From NCBI RefSeq assembly GCF_026745355.1, contig NC_079208.1:20680830-20744829 (forward strand): a stretch of DNA of 64,000 nt, in the 5' to 3' direction. The stretch comes from Beta vulgaris subsp. vulgaris. Lineage: Eukaryota; Streptophyta; Magnoliopsida; Caryophyllales; Amaranthaceae. The notes beneath the pieces were generated by a model. The model ran no database searches. It was not told the DNA's origin and saw only the letters and a list, made by a program, of their open reading frames with translations. The position numbers were made by a program, and so were the translations under genes. Shown here piece after piece: positions 1-10,837 of this stretch. Numbering within the stretch: the first letter of the stretch is position 1; each line of letters opens with the position of its first letter.

Positions 1-2
1 GT

Positions 3-1738
3 GACAAATTGAATGGGGCTAAGCTTAACTATTATATGACAAGAAGTTTTATGCCATCATTCGAGCACTTGAGCATTGGTCTCATTATTTGCATCCAAAA
101 CCGTTTGTGTTACATTCGGATCATAAGAGTCTAAAATACATACATGGGCAACAAAAACTTAATGTGATACATGCTAAGTCGGTGGAATTTTTGCAATCCT
201 TCACATTTGCTTCTAAGTATAAAGAAGGTAAGGAAAATGTTGTGGCGGATGCATTGTCGAGACGAGGGTATTTGTTGGGAATCATGGAAGCTCACTTATT
301 GGGGTTTTAAATTCTCAAGCAACACTATAGTAATGATGATGATTCAAGGAGATAATTGCTACTCCTCAAGGTTCCTATGTTGTTCAAGATGGGTTCTTAT
401 TTAAGGAGAATCGTCTGTGTGCTTGAGTGTAGTGTGCGTGAGTTGTTGGTAAGAGAAATGCATGTTGGAGGTATTGCGGGTCATTTTGGGGTACATAAGA
501 CATATGACTTGTTATGTGAGCATTTCTATTGGCCTAAGATGCTTAAAGATGTTCATCATGTGATTGAGAGATGCGCCACATGCCAAAAGGCCAAGAGTAC
601 TTTCCACAAAGGTTTGTACACTCCATTACATGTTCCTAGTGTACCTTGGGATAGTGTAAGTATGGATTTCATTGTTTGATTGCCACGGACAGCAAGAGGT
701 AAGGATTCAATCACGGTAGTGGTTGATCATTTTAGTAAGATGGCTCATTTTATACCGTGCCATAAAACGGATGATGCTAGCAATGTGGCTGATTTGTATT
801 ACAAAGAGGTGGTACGTCTTAATGGTATTCCCAAGAGTATAGTGTTAGATAGGGATACTAAGTTCCTTAGCTACTTTTGGAAGACTCTTTGAAAACTTGT
901 GGGAACTAAATTACTATTTAGTACTTCACATCACCCACAAACAGATGGACAAACCGAAGTCACTAATAGGACATTGGGTACTTTGCTACGAGGATTGGTG
1001 AGTAAGACTACAAAGGATTGGGATGTGCGTTTGGCTCATGCGGAGTTTGCATATAATAGAGCACCTTCCTCTACAACAGGTTCATCTCCATTTCTTTTTG
1101 TTTATGGGGTTAATTCACATATTCCTATTGATCTTGTCGATTTGCCACGAGGGGATCTTGTTAACTTTGATGCTTAAGCTCGACAACAATCTTTCATGAA
1201 GACATGTAAGGGTGTTAAGTTTCAAATTGAGATAATGAATGATCGTTATAAGCAACGAGCTAATAAGCACCGTAAATTACAATTGTTTCAAGTAGGTGAT
1301 TTGGTATGGCTAAACCTATGCAAGGAAAGGTTTCCTGGGAAACCTAAGAATAAGTTTATGCCAAGAGCTTATGGTCCATTTTGTGTGTTAGGACGTATTG
1401 GTGATAATGCTTACAAGATAGAACTTCCTGATTCTTATGGAGGTGTGAGTTCTACCTTTAATGTAGGTGATTTATCTCTTTATGTACTTGATGGGAATTT
1501 GGGGACAAATTCTTTCAAAGAAGGGGAGAATGATACGGATCATGAGACGCCAAGTGTTACTAGAACTGGTAAGGCGATTAGCAACAAGACATTGCCAAAT
1601 ACAGTGCTAAACACAGTGACAAACGCAGTGCTAACCACTGTCCAGGCAATTAAAGAAGAGTTCGACATGGGAGGCGAAGTCGTATCAGAATTTGGGTTGT
1701 CACTTGGATGTGGGCCAAGTTATTCTAGTATTACTTGA
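3..1738 (+). pseudogene. Ty3/gypsy chromovirus pol remnant: RNase H and integrase
   Basis: This is the 3' part of a retrotransposon polyprotein that makes RNase H and integrase for reverse transcription and insertion; the 5' part lies outside the window. Seen: an RNase H end ([11 protein letters not shown] at about 110, then a VVADALSRR end near 240-260); the integrase zinc finger (GHFGVHKTYD, then CATCQKAK) at 480-600; the integrase core (MDFIV at 662-676, HHPQTDGQTEVTNR at 930-970); and a C-terminal domain with ATFNV-like STFNVGDLSLY near 1450. Damage: a frameshift near position 35, and in-frame stops at 308, 353, 677, 890 and 1175. The final 208 bases of the frame lie inside the LTR (from 1531) and stay open to 1738. 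That overlap, together with the GPF/VLGRIGDNAYK block, suggests the CRM lineage of chromoviruses. This lineage call is an inference; no chromodomain is visible. Confidence 0.85.
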
Positions 1739-2146
1739 ATTGGTTTAGAGTAGTAGTGTGTCATGTAATTACTCTAATAGTTTCCTATTATGTTTTATGT
1801 TGTTTAAATAGGAGTTAATTAGTTATGTCGGTTGGAGTTAATTAGTTAAGTCGGTTTGTTGGGACATGGCTTGTACTATATAAGCACATGTGGTCATAAC
1901 ATTGTAGGATATATATGTTGTTGATTACAGATTATTGAATAAGAAATCTTTGAGAGTATTGCTAAGAATACTTGAGAGAAAGTTTAGAGACTAGCTTGAC
2001 TAGTGGATCAAAGTCGTTGCCTTTGTTCCAAACTTGAAGTCGTTGCCTTCAAGATTCTATCCATCTTCACCTTCAAACACAATCCATAATCGTTTCTTTT
2101 AACCAAGAAACCTCCATATCCATTTGGAACATCAAGTTCCACATCA
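1531..2146 (+). repeat. LTR A, 3' LTR of the chromovirus
   Basis: The LTR starts TGATACGG directly after a purine tract (AAAGAAGGGGAGAA) and ends CCACATCA. It carries a TATA-like CTTGTACTATATAAGC near 1870. The same sequence recurs at 2844-3417 and 4544-5157. After its end the sequence AGTGGTATCA begins a tRNA-Met primer site, which is broken off after eight bases by the truncated gag. Confidence 0.85.
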
Positions 2147-2843
2147 AGTGGTATCAAGAAAAGATTCATTCTACGTGAATATGTTCAAGAACAGTTCTTG
2201 AAACTCAATCAAATTCGACAAAATTCAAAAAGTGTGGCTGAATATATTAAGGAGTTTGAGAAGTTGTGTATTTTGTGTGAGTTGGATGAGAAAGAAGAGA
2301 TGAATATTGGACGGTTCATCACTAGACTAAGACCTTCCATAGCTAATAAGGTGGAAACTTCTAACTACCTTTTCTTTGATGATGTACTTAGATTGACGGA
2401 CAGGTTTGAAAGGCAAGAAAGGGAGGTAAATAAGGGTAAGGAGAAGACTTATGCTAGTGGTTCCTATTCTACTTCCTACAAGAATAAACCTACCTACAAC
2501 CAAACTACACAATCACTAACTACTTTATCCAAATTTGACCCCAAACCGAAACCAAAAGTTTACATTAGTCCGGAACAAGCTGCCTTGGCTAAGAAACAGT
2601 GCTACAAATGTCAAGGTTTTGGTCACAACTCACGTGATTGCCCACAAAAAGTTACTATTTCCCCTAAAGATCATAGGACCTTGGTTAACTTCCTTGTGCA
2701 ACAAAAGGAAGAGGAGGAAACTAAAGAAGGGGAGTCTGACTTTGAGGACGAGGAGAAGTGGGATGATCAAGAGCTTCAAGAGGCTGCTCCGGATAAAGAT
2801 ACCTTAATTTTGACGAGATTACTACAGAACTTACAAAGAAGAA
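2147..2843 (+). pseudogene. Retrotransposon gag fragment with CCHC zinc knuckle
   Basis: This is the capsid/nucleocapsid part of a Ty3/gypsy element; Gag packages the element RNA in cytoplasmic particles. The frame is open from about 2168 and reads on into LTR B (stop at 2921). Seen: a retrotransposon-gag helix block (QNSKSVAEYIKEFEKL near 2220-2265), a basic stretch, then the zinc knuckle CYKCQGFGHNSRDC at 2610-2645, and an acidic tail (EEEETKEGESDFEDEEKWDD). The N-terminal part of Gag and the leader are missing: the primer site of LTR A runs straight into the middle of gag. No protease or RT follows, because the sequence jumps to LTR B at 2844. LTR A, this fragment and the upstream pol probably belong to the same family. 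The unit looks like a deleted or recombined tandem of elements. Confidence 0.8.
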
Positions 2844-3417
2844 TGATACGGATCATGAGACGCCAAGTGTTACTAGAAGTGGTTAGGCGTTTAGCAAAAA
2901 GACAGTGTCAAACACAGTGCTAACCACTATCCATGCAGCTAAAGAAGAGTTCGACATGGGAGGCGAAGTCGTATTAGAATTAGGGTTGTCATTTGGACGT
3001 GGGCCAAGTTATTCTTGTATTACTTAGATTGGTTAAGAGTAGTAGTGTGTCATGTAATTACTCTAATAGTTTCCTATTATGTTTTATGTTGTTTAAATAG
3101 GAGTTAATTAGTTAAGCCGGTTGGAGTTAATTAGTTAAGTCGGTTTGCTGGGGCATGGCTTGTACTATATAAGCACATGTGGTGATAACATTGTAGGATA
3201 TATATGTTGTTGAATAATGTAATAAGAAGTCTTTGAGAGTATTGCTAAGAATAGTTGAGAGAAAGTTTAGAGACTAGCTTGACTAGTGGATCAAAGTCGT
3301 TGTCTTTGTTCCAAACTTGAAGTCGTGGCCTTCAAGATTCTATCCATCTTCACCTTCAAACATAATCCATAATCATTTTTTTTAACCAAGAAACCTCCAT
3401 ATCCATCTGGAACATCA
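2844..3417 (+). repeat. LTR B, 5' LTR of NA-1
   Basis: Begins TGATACGG and ends AACATCA. It is about 40 bases shorter than LTRs A and C, mainly because of fewer copies of a GTGCTAAACACA-like short repeat near its start and a shorter 3' end. The same TATA-like CTTGTACTATATAAGC is present near 3165. Confidence 0.8.
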
Positions 3418-3419
3418 AG

Positions 3420-3431
3420 TGGTATCAGAGC
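3420..3431 (+). other. Primer binding site (initiator tRNA-Met type) of NA-1
   Basis: TGGTATCAGAGC lies two bases after the LTR end. This is the standard plant retrotransposon site complementary to the 3' end of initiator tRNA-Met, where minus-strand DNA synthesis is primed. Confidence 0.85.
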
Positions 3432-3845
3432 TTTGCCCAAGATCCCAGGGTGACGCTTGTTATTATGGCCCGAATTCATCCCGAATTTGCAGTAACTTTG
3501 GGGGCCTCGTACTCCCAGCATACGTTGAGTATTTGGAAGGCTTTTGATCCGAAACTAGACTACATCTTGTCTAGTTTATTGTGTTAAAATTTCACAAAAT
3601 TTCGAGGAGTTTTGATATAGTTTTGAGATCGTTTTTTGAAGGTGTGCAGAAATTGCTGGAATCAAGAACAGCGATATTAAAAGGAGAATTACCAGGGTTT
3701 GACAGCGAATTTAGCTACCAAATTTTAATTGGAATCTTAAAACATATAAGTCCGTATTGTGTCCAAATTTCATAGATTTTGGTTGTGTTGTGTGGAAGTT
3801 ATGAAGTTTCTTGATTTGGGTAAGTTTCTTAAGACTTTCTTGAAT
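3432..3845 (+). other. Leader of NA-1, with a block shared with NA-2
   Basis: Untranslated stretch between the primer site and the ORF start. About 45 bases at 3548-3592 (core CTAGTTTATTGTGTTAAAA) align with 52730-52774 of NA-2 (core CTAGTTTACTGTCCTAAAA), although the LTRs of the two elements differ. A shared leader block in otherwise different elements may be an RNA packaging or dimerisation signal; that is an inference. Confidence 0.5.
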
Positions 3846-4526
3846 ATGGGGACTCCTATAACGCGAGAAGAGTTGCAGGAGATGATGGCAGGCATGATGA
3901 AGAATGTTAAAGAAAGTTTTAACTCCATTAATGAAGCTATAAATAGTAGCAACCAAAGGCTTGAAGAGACGATACAAGATCTTATATGTCCACCAACCCT
4001 TGAAGAGAAATTAGCACGAACTCACAGGAAGTTTGTGAAGAGTTTTGCCAAGTTTCAAGATTTGGCTCAATAAGTAGACACGAAACTGCTTGAAGAGAAA
4101 CAACCACATCTGATTATTGAGGATGAAGAAAAGATTGAAACTTTATCTTGTTCAGAGGATGAAGATTTGATTATTTTTACAGCGCCTCGTGATGAAGAAG
4201 ATAAGCTATCTTTGGATGATTCTTGTTTTATGGTTCAATTGTTGGATCAAGATGACTCCAAGATTGCATCTTTAGCTAGTAAACCTACCAAAGATTCGAT
4301 CTTTGCTATTCCATGTGTGAAAAAAGCTTCTAAGCAACGTGGGGTACAACCTTATGAGGCATCTTTTACTGATTTTTGCTGTCATGATGTAGTTCTTTCT
4401 CATACCCGTCCACCATCATCATGGATTCAACATTTGTTTCACATATATGTACTTCTCCTTATGGTTCGTGGTTATCGTGCGTGGATCATTGCTTGGCTAC
4501 ATCAAACCTTAAGGGCAAGTTTTTAA
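3846..4526 (+). pseudogene. NA-1 ORF, unknown retroelement protein (TDFCC / GYRAWIIAWL family)
   Basis: Function unknown. The first ATG (MGTPITREELQEMM) is at 3846. One TAA at 4071-4073 breaks a frame of about 226 codons that is otherwise open to 4526. Seen: a probable N-terminal coil (residues about 1-50), an acidic middle (EDEEKIETLSCSEDEDL), a block EEDKLSLDDS, and a C-terminal domain PYEASFTDFCC followed after exactly 29 residues by GYRAWIIAWL, then HQTLRASF and stop. The polypurine tract follows at once. NA-2 (53045-53665) has matching blocks in the same order with the same 29-residue spacing. No zinc knuckle and no protease, RT or integrase motif is visible. It could be a diverged Gag-like or accessory protein retained for packaging; I cannot assign it to a known family. 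Confidence 0.6.
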
Positions 4527-4543
4527 AAAAAAAGAAGGGGAGA
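4525..4543 (+). other. Polypurine tract of NA-1
   Basis: An A-rich run followed by AAGAAGGGGAGAA sits directly before the TGATACGG start of LTR C. The same tract precedes LTR A, and a near-identical one (AAGAAGGGGAGTT) precedes the right LTR of NA-2. It primes plus-strand synthesis. Confidence 0.8.
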
Positions 4544-5157
4544 ATGATACGGATCATGAGATGATGTCAAGTGTTACTAGAAGTGGTAAGGCGTTTAGCA
4601 ACATGACAGTGCCAAACACAATGCTAAACACAGTGCCAAACACAGTGCTAACCACTGTCCATGCAGCTAAAGGAGAGTTCGACATGGGAGGCGAAGTCGT
4701 ATTAGAATTTGGGTTGTCACTTGGACGTGGGCCAAGTTATTCATGTATTACTTGGATTGGTTTAAAGTAGTAGTGTGTCATGTAATTACTCTAATAGTTT
4801 CCTATTATGTTTTATGTTGTTTAAATAGGAGTTAATTAGTTAAGTCGGTTGGAGTTAATTAGTTAAGTCGGTTTGTTAGGGATCGGCTTGTACTATATAA
4901 GCACATATGGTCATAACATTGTAGGATATATATGTTGTTGAATAATGTAATAAGAAGTCTTTGAGAGTATTGCTAAGAATACTTGAGAGAAAGTTTAGAG
5001 ACTAGCTTGACTAGTGCATCAAAGTCCTTGCCTTTGTTCCAAACTTGAAGTCGTTGCCTTCAAGATTCTATCCATCTTCACCTTCAAACACAATCCATAA
5101 TATTTTCTATTAACCAAGAAACCTCCATACCCATCTGGAACATCAAGTTCCATATCA
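4544..5157 (+). repeat. LTR C, 3' LTR of NA-1
   Basis: Begins TGATACGG and ends CCATATCA; TATA-like CTTGTACTATATAAGC near 4890. Its first 227 bases stay open in the frame used by the chromovirus integrase tail in LTR A (SVTRSGKAF, EFDMGGEVVLEFGLSLGRGPS), with a variable NT[VM]-rich repeat in the middle. Confidence 0.8.
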
Positions 5158-5369
5158 AGAACTACATCAATGATCGATGGGGATGGTTGACTCGCCCCTC
5201 AATCGTCTTGACATGCAACCAAAAAAGCTAAGGAGAATATTAGTAAAAACAATCAAGAGGTAAACACACCACAAGAAGAGGGAAGGAAAAAAAAATAGAA
5301 CAATTTAGTCTCAAAACTAACGAACTAGCCAATGTTAACCGCTAATTCCCCGGCAATGGCGCCAAATTT
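5158..5369 (-). other. Element F 5' leader with tRNA-Asp-type primer site
   Basis: On the minus strand, TGGCGCCATTGCCGGGGA (5347-5364) follows an LTR end ...ACAACA at 5370 after five bases (AAATT). This primer site type is typical of Athila and some Tat Ty3/gypsy elements. The rest of the stretch is purine-rich leader with no reading frame. It is cut off on its left by NA-1 or the older gag fragment. Confidence 0.65.
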
Positions 5370-6313
5370 TGTTGTATACTCGCTAAATATAACCTAAACA
5401 ATCCAAGATAGGGTAAATATAGGGTCGAATCCACATAGAAGTAAGGTTAATCAAGGGTCAATTAGCCAATCACAATGAGCTAAATCTTTTTTTTTGGGTT
5501 TTGTAAAGGTTTATCGATGATTCTAAAATCTAAGTAAATAAATTAAAGAAATCAGCAAATTAAATCAACAATCAAGTAAGGGATATAAAATAAGGGAGAA
5601 ATAACTAGGGGACTAGGGGATTCACCAACACTTAATCCAAGAATCCAATCATCAGAACGGGAAACAATTGCAGGATTACAAGGGGAAAATCACGCATATA
5701 GGAATTGTAATTACTCTCTCGAGCTAATTACAAGAGCTTAATTAGCCAATCATGACCTATTCTCATGGCATGAGCAAATAATCTAGCCAAATCAAGCACA
5801 ACATGATTAATTGAGCTTTCCTAGACTAAAAAATGCCTATTTTCATGGAGATCTAGTCTAGCAACCAAACTTAGTTTATTCCTAGCTTCATCCTTCGATC
5901 CTTCACTAGAAATTCCAAATATGCAAGTTAAGTGGTGATCAAACACCCAACAAACTAAATAAATCAAGTTTGATCAACAAGTTCAACCTCAAAAGGTAAC
6001 CCCCTAACTTAGATTTAGGATCCAAAGAGCAAATCATTTCCCCTAGTAAGAAACTACTCACACATTATGAAAATAAAACAAAATAGAACTTGAAATAACT
6101 TCATCACCATAACTATGGAGGAAAGATAAAAAGGGAAAATCAACAAATAAGAAATAAGAATTAATTAGCAAAACAATGATTATAAACAAGATTAAGGAAA
6201 GAGAAGAAGAAATAAATAAGAAATTACCAACTTTTAAGCTTGCATAAATGGTGAAAAATTGAGTTCAAAAGTTTCAAGCCTCATTTGCTCTCTCCTCAAG
6301 TTCTAAAGTTTTT
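5370..6313 (-). repeat. Element F LTR, downstream half (R/U5)
   Basis: AT-rich DNA without coding potential. Read on the minus strand it ends ...TATACAACA directly before the tRNA-Asp-type primer site. On its other side it is interrupted by SIRE-1 at 6314 and appears to resume at 24439, where a TATAAAAGG promoter is found on the same strand. The join is inferred from order and orientation, and from TTTT on both sides of SIRE-1. Confidence 0.55.
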
Positions 6314-7686
6314 TGTTATTTCCCTAGGAACACTACAAGAGGGGGTTGTGAATTGTAGGTGTAAACATAAATGTAACATTTTGCGGAAATTAAAACTTAA
6401 ACGAATAAACAAGCTAGAGGAACACAAGGGATTTTTACGAGGAAAAACTTCTTGGGCCCAACAAGAAGAAACAACCTCGACCACTAGGGATTTTAAACTC
6501 AACTCTTTCACTAATTAGGCCAAACAACTTTGTTACAACCTAATTCTAACTCGAGCCACACCTTGAGTTCCTAAACTCAAGTTCCTGAGCCACTGTTCCC
6601 TTAACAGTAGTTCCTCTCAACTTCACTCGAAGTTTTCTCACTCATACAAGCTTCACTCAAAGCCTCTCTCTTAAGAACTTCACTCAAAGTTCCCTTACCC
6701 CAAAAACCAAAATACAATTGATCGAAATAAGCTTAGTGGAATTAGAGTAAGAAAGCAAAGAACAAATGGCTATTATGAGAGAATGAAGGCACTGACACTT
6801 AATTAGTTAAACTCACTTAATTACTTAGTCAGACACATTTGGAACTCATTTAGACTTCAATATTTATAGTGATAATCACAAAGAACGTGGGAGTAAAACT
6901 CGATTACATGTTAAGTCCATTAACCCATGATGTTCCTTCCCCTAAGGAACACGTTTCTCATCATGTCCCATGATCCCATGACTCAATATGAACGTGGATA
7001 TATTTTAGCCACAACTCCTAAAGATTAGGAGTTTCTTGAGTTTATCCGAAAATCAGTTATTAAAAACACGTTTTATCATTTAAAACTGAATTTTTAATCT
7101 TTAAGAAAATATTATCTTTTAAACAAATTCTTTATAAAACCGGATAATTATTTTCTTATTTTTCCGAAAAACAAAATCTTTTCCTTAAACAGATTTTCTT
7201 TTAAAACTGATTTTATCATTAAGACTGATTTAATTAGATAAAACTAATTTCCTATAATTTAGGCATGACTTACTCAATTGCATAATTGTACCGTTATACT
7301 TTTGCACGCCTAAGTCTAGTTCCTTTTATAACTAAGTTCCTTTAACAATTCGTTTAGTGCCACTTAGTTTGTTCCTTAGAAAGGAACAAACTCTCATTCT
7401 CAAATAAACTGCCACTTTCCTTACCATCCTTACTTTGTTCCTTTACATGGAACTAGAAAATAAAACGCCTAGCTTTTATTCTTCTTGATCCAATGCTTGC
7501 TCCAGTATCAACTTATAGAAACTTCTTTACTTAGCCTTTGAAATCCTCTCTTGACTTCTTCCTTGACTTCGTATTCTCCCAGTTCCTTTCATTGATACCT
7601 TAACATCTACAACTTAAATAACTCATTAGTTCACTACTTAGTTTGCATCTTTGTTTCTTTGTCATCATCAAAACTAGGGTTCAACA
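6314..7686 (-). repeat. SIRE-1 3' LTR
   Basis: 1373-base LTR with ends TG...CA, matching 21462-24438 (minus its insert), 34650-35984 and 43789-45138. It is unusually rich in GTTCC/GGAAC: I count 17 occurrences by eye. Confidence 0.85.
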
Positions 7687-7700
7687 ATTTCCCCCTTTTT
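7687..7700 (-). other. SIRE-1 polypurine tract
   Basis: On the minus strand AAAAAGGGGGAAAT lies directly before the LTR start TGTTGAACCC. It is the plus-strand primer. The same sequence is found in SIRE-2 at 35985-35998. Confidence 0.8.
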
Positions 7701-8259
7701 GATGATGACAACAAAGGTACAAACTAAGGCAATAACAAATAATATAAGTGAATGAAATGATAAAACAATAAAGAAGAAAATGAAAAATAAAACACAATTA
7801 AGTAAGTAACTGAATTTTGATTTTTCATTTACCTTAACCTATTTTTGATTTTTCATTTACCTTATCCTAATTTTTAAATTTTTAATTTTTCAAATTTTTC
7901 AGTTTATCTACAGTTTGTTCCTTAAATCTTTTCCCCCTTTGTCATCCTCAAAAAGAATAGACTCTGCATGTATTGAGGAATTGATTTAACACTGTAAGAC
8001 CATATACAAGCACCATTGCTGGTTAAGTTAGAATTCAAAGGTAAACTTGCTCAAACATCAATCACATAATACTAGCCATTCCAAGGAAGAAATTATGCAA
8101 AACATTTGAAAACAGACATAATAGCAAAAGTCATTGATTATATATAGCACTTGTTCCATAACAACAAACAAAGAAAGAAAAGAAAAAGGATTAAACAAAA
8201 GTCGTGTTCCTTGAAAAGGAAACAGGAACAACAACAAACAAAAAAACTAAGAAAGGGAA
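7701..8259 (-). other. SIRE-1 3' untranslated stretch
   Basis: No coding signal. AT-rich DNA between the env-like region and the purine tract, with short repeats such as TTTTTGATTTTTCATTTACC (twice near 7815-7860). It aligns with 35999-36540 of SIRE-2. Confidence 0.6.
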
Positions 8260-10105
8260 GGGGAATGGTGTTCCTCTACAACCTCTTCTTCAACCACATC
8301 CTCTACATTTCTTCATCACCACCCCATGATTTGTCCAACTTGTTCCTTCAACTCCTCCAAAGCTGGGCCATAAGTCCATCTTCTTTTGTTGCGCAATCAC
8401 CGTATCACTTAGATCTTCATAAGACTTCATTTGTCAGTTTTAGCATCCAAAGTCCAGTGAAGGTGATTATAAAATTTTATCATGTGTTGAGCAGGAAGAC
8501 AAACATCATTAACCCAGCTACATCATCCGGAGATTTTGTTCCTTACCCTTGGAACCTAGGCAGAAGGTGATTTTGTGAAGGAACTGGAGGGGTTAGAATG
8601 GAAGGCTCATCTGTTCCGGGAATGGAAAGAAGGAGAAGGGTTGTAAATGGGAGGAGAAATGGTGGTGTTGGTGGAAGAGTTGTGGAGGTGGAAGCAAAAG
8701 AGTTAGGTCCTTTTATTTCATCCTTCACTGCTCAAAGCTGGAAGGAACAGAAAAGGATGAGGAGAAATGGAGGTCAGTTTGTGAAAGGAACAGAGAGTTT
8801 GGGATGTGGTGAGTGTGAGAGTGGAGGTTCCTTGAGAGTGAGGGTTCCTTTCCTCAGCATCCGAAAGGACTAAAGGGAGTCCTTGTTGGAAGGAACAGAA
8901 ATAGAGGAGCAATTTTAAACGATTGCTCTTCCTCACTCTCTGAGGAACAGGAATCTAGGCTTGTGGCAATGTGTTTGCGCCTCTTTGGTTTTGGTTCCTC
9001 CGGCTTAGGAACAGGTTCTCCAAGATAACATCATTACTTCTTCCTCTATGTCAACCTTAGGCAATTTCCTTTTGCTTGAGGAACTTGGAGCTATTCTCCC
9101 TTGAATGAGTACTCCTTCTTGGACAGAAAGACCAAGTCCATTAAGAGTCTTCTCATTCAAGATGTTCCCTTGCTTTACTCCTAATGTAGGCCAACCAGTG
9201 AGTCTTACTTCAAAGTGATGAAGTAGAGAGGTTATCAAAGCACCATACCCAATAACACAATTATTTTCAATACAGTGGGTAAGATGTTGAATAAAGAGAG
9301 AAGGGAAGTTGATTTGAATGTGGTGGTCTAAACAAAACATATAACACATATCTAAGAGACCCACTTCATTCCTCTTTTCAGTGCGAGGAATGAGTGCTCT
9401 CCATACAATTGAATAGACTTTGTGAAGGGGAGAGAGTAGGTTATGGTTTAGTTTATTTTGACCAGCAGTTCCTCCAAAATATTCCACAATTTTGTCCTGA
9501 GGAAAATTCGGAAAAGAAACAGTTCCTTTCCGTTTAAAGTACAAATCGGTTCCTTTGCAAGGAACTTCCCAAACTTTGCCCAATGTGGCTTGATTAAACT
9601 TAATTTTCTTTCCCTAACCTCAGTTGTGCATAATCCATCAACATTTTAAAAATTCGCACAAAATTAGTCCATAGCTAAAGGAACAAGTGTGTTGTTAAAG
9701 GAGAATTCAAACAAGAATTCCATGCCTTGTTCCTTTAGAATGGTAGTTAATTCATGAAATTCAACCTTATTAGCCCATTCTAAATCTACACAAAAACCCT
9801 ATACATACCTAGATTCGCTTCTTTCAACCCGTTTCTTGGAAGATGAAGAAACAGTTCCTTTGGAAGGAACAGGCGTAATTCTTCTTCTTCCCCCTGTGTT
9901 TGTTCCGGGGTTTCTTCTTCATCATCTTCCCCAATTAATTTTCTTCTACGCATGCTCCTTCTTGGAGATTCTAATTGTTGTCTTTATGGGGTTTCTTGAA
10001 TTTGGTCGATTTCAAGGTTTTGGTAGGTGAAGGAGAATTTTCCATTTTTGAGGTGTTGGAATTTTTGGATGTTGGAAAAGGAGAGTTGCGTGAGGTTTTT
10101 GCCAT
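8260..10105 (-). pseudogene. SIRE-1 env-like ORF remnant
   Basis: This is the extra reading frame downstream of pol that SIRE elements carry; its function is not established. A start (MAKTSRNSPFPTSKNS) at 10105 on the minus strand matches 38352 in SIRE-2 (MAKTSRNSPFPKSK). The frame breaks near 9970. The best preserved part is the open stretch 9583-9005 (192 codons), with VYSIVWRALIPRTEKRNEVG, a FPSLFIQHL block and a polar tail. This resembles the domain usually annotated as putative plant transposon protein. Downstream to about 8260 other frames keep pieces such as ALEELKEQVGQIMGW. No transmembrane segment or envelope-type cleavage site is evident, so the name env-like is positional. Confidence 0.6.
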
Positions 10106-10820
10106 GATTTGAGGAAGAGTTGAGGTTTTTATGGATTGTGAAGAGGTGTGAAGAATTTTCGGCTATGGTGAAGATGAAAGGTTGGAGGAACACGGTTTGT
10201 AATAATGGTGAATTGAAGGAGAGAGTTTGCATGTAATAGTGTCTATGACACGCGGGAAAAAAATAAAGCAAATAAAAATAAAAAGAAAAAGAAGACGAAA
10301 AGATGATAAATAAGATTTAAGATTTAGTTAAATCTGATTCCTTTTATTTTGGGATTTTTCGGATTTTTATAAGTTTTAATTTTTGAAAGAAAATAAATGT
10401 TAAGGAACTTGTGCTATTGGAACAACTAATGCTACATATCAATGTTCTTCACATCATGCATGTTTCTTAACCTTAGGAACAGTAAGGGGAGTATTATGTG
10501 ACATTTGTGAGTTGTTTAATTCCTTTGAATTCATGTTTATGTTTTGTAACATTCCAATTTGCAATGGTCTTAGGCAATTAAACACAATTATTTTAGCACA
10601 TAAAGTCACTCAATTTGATTCAAGCATGGGGGAATGATATAGGAACAATCACTTAATTTTTATTAACCCTAACTCAAGCCTTAATTTTTCATATCTATCC
10701 CTTTGTAAAGGCTTAGTTAGAATATCAGCAATCTGATTCTCAGTTTGACAAAACTCAAGTTTAATCAAACCTTTTTCAACATTTTCTCTTAAAAAGTGAT
10801 GTCTGATATGTATATGCTTA
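10106..10820 (-). other. SIRE-1 spacer between pol and env-like region
   Basis: AT-rich, with no convincing reading frame. It aligns with 38353-39067 of SIRE-2. Its junction with RNase H is interrupted by the CACTA at 10821. Confidence 0.55.
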
Positions 10821-10837
10821 CACTAGTGGAAAAAACA

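Larger units (their letters stand above)
2844..5157 (+). mobile_element. NA-1, non-autonomous LTR retrotransposon sharing the chromovirus LTR
   Basis: This is a complete small element: LTR B, tRNA-Met primer site, leader, one broken reading frame of unknown family, polypurine tract, LTR C. It has no gag zinc knuckle, protease, RT or integrase. AGAA flanks it on both sides (2840-2843 and 5158-5161), consistent with a 4-5 base target duplication; the exact edge is ambiguous by one A. Because its LTRs match LTR A, which ends a pol gene, it was probably moved by enzymes of that chromovirus family. The cross-mobilisation is inferred. Confidence 0.75.

Noticed and set aside
3420..3431. tRNA-like sequence TGGTATCAGAGC at several places
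   Set aside because: These are retrotransposon primer sites complementary to tRNA 3' ends, not tRNA genes; no cloverleaf surrounds them.
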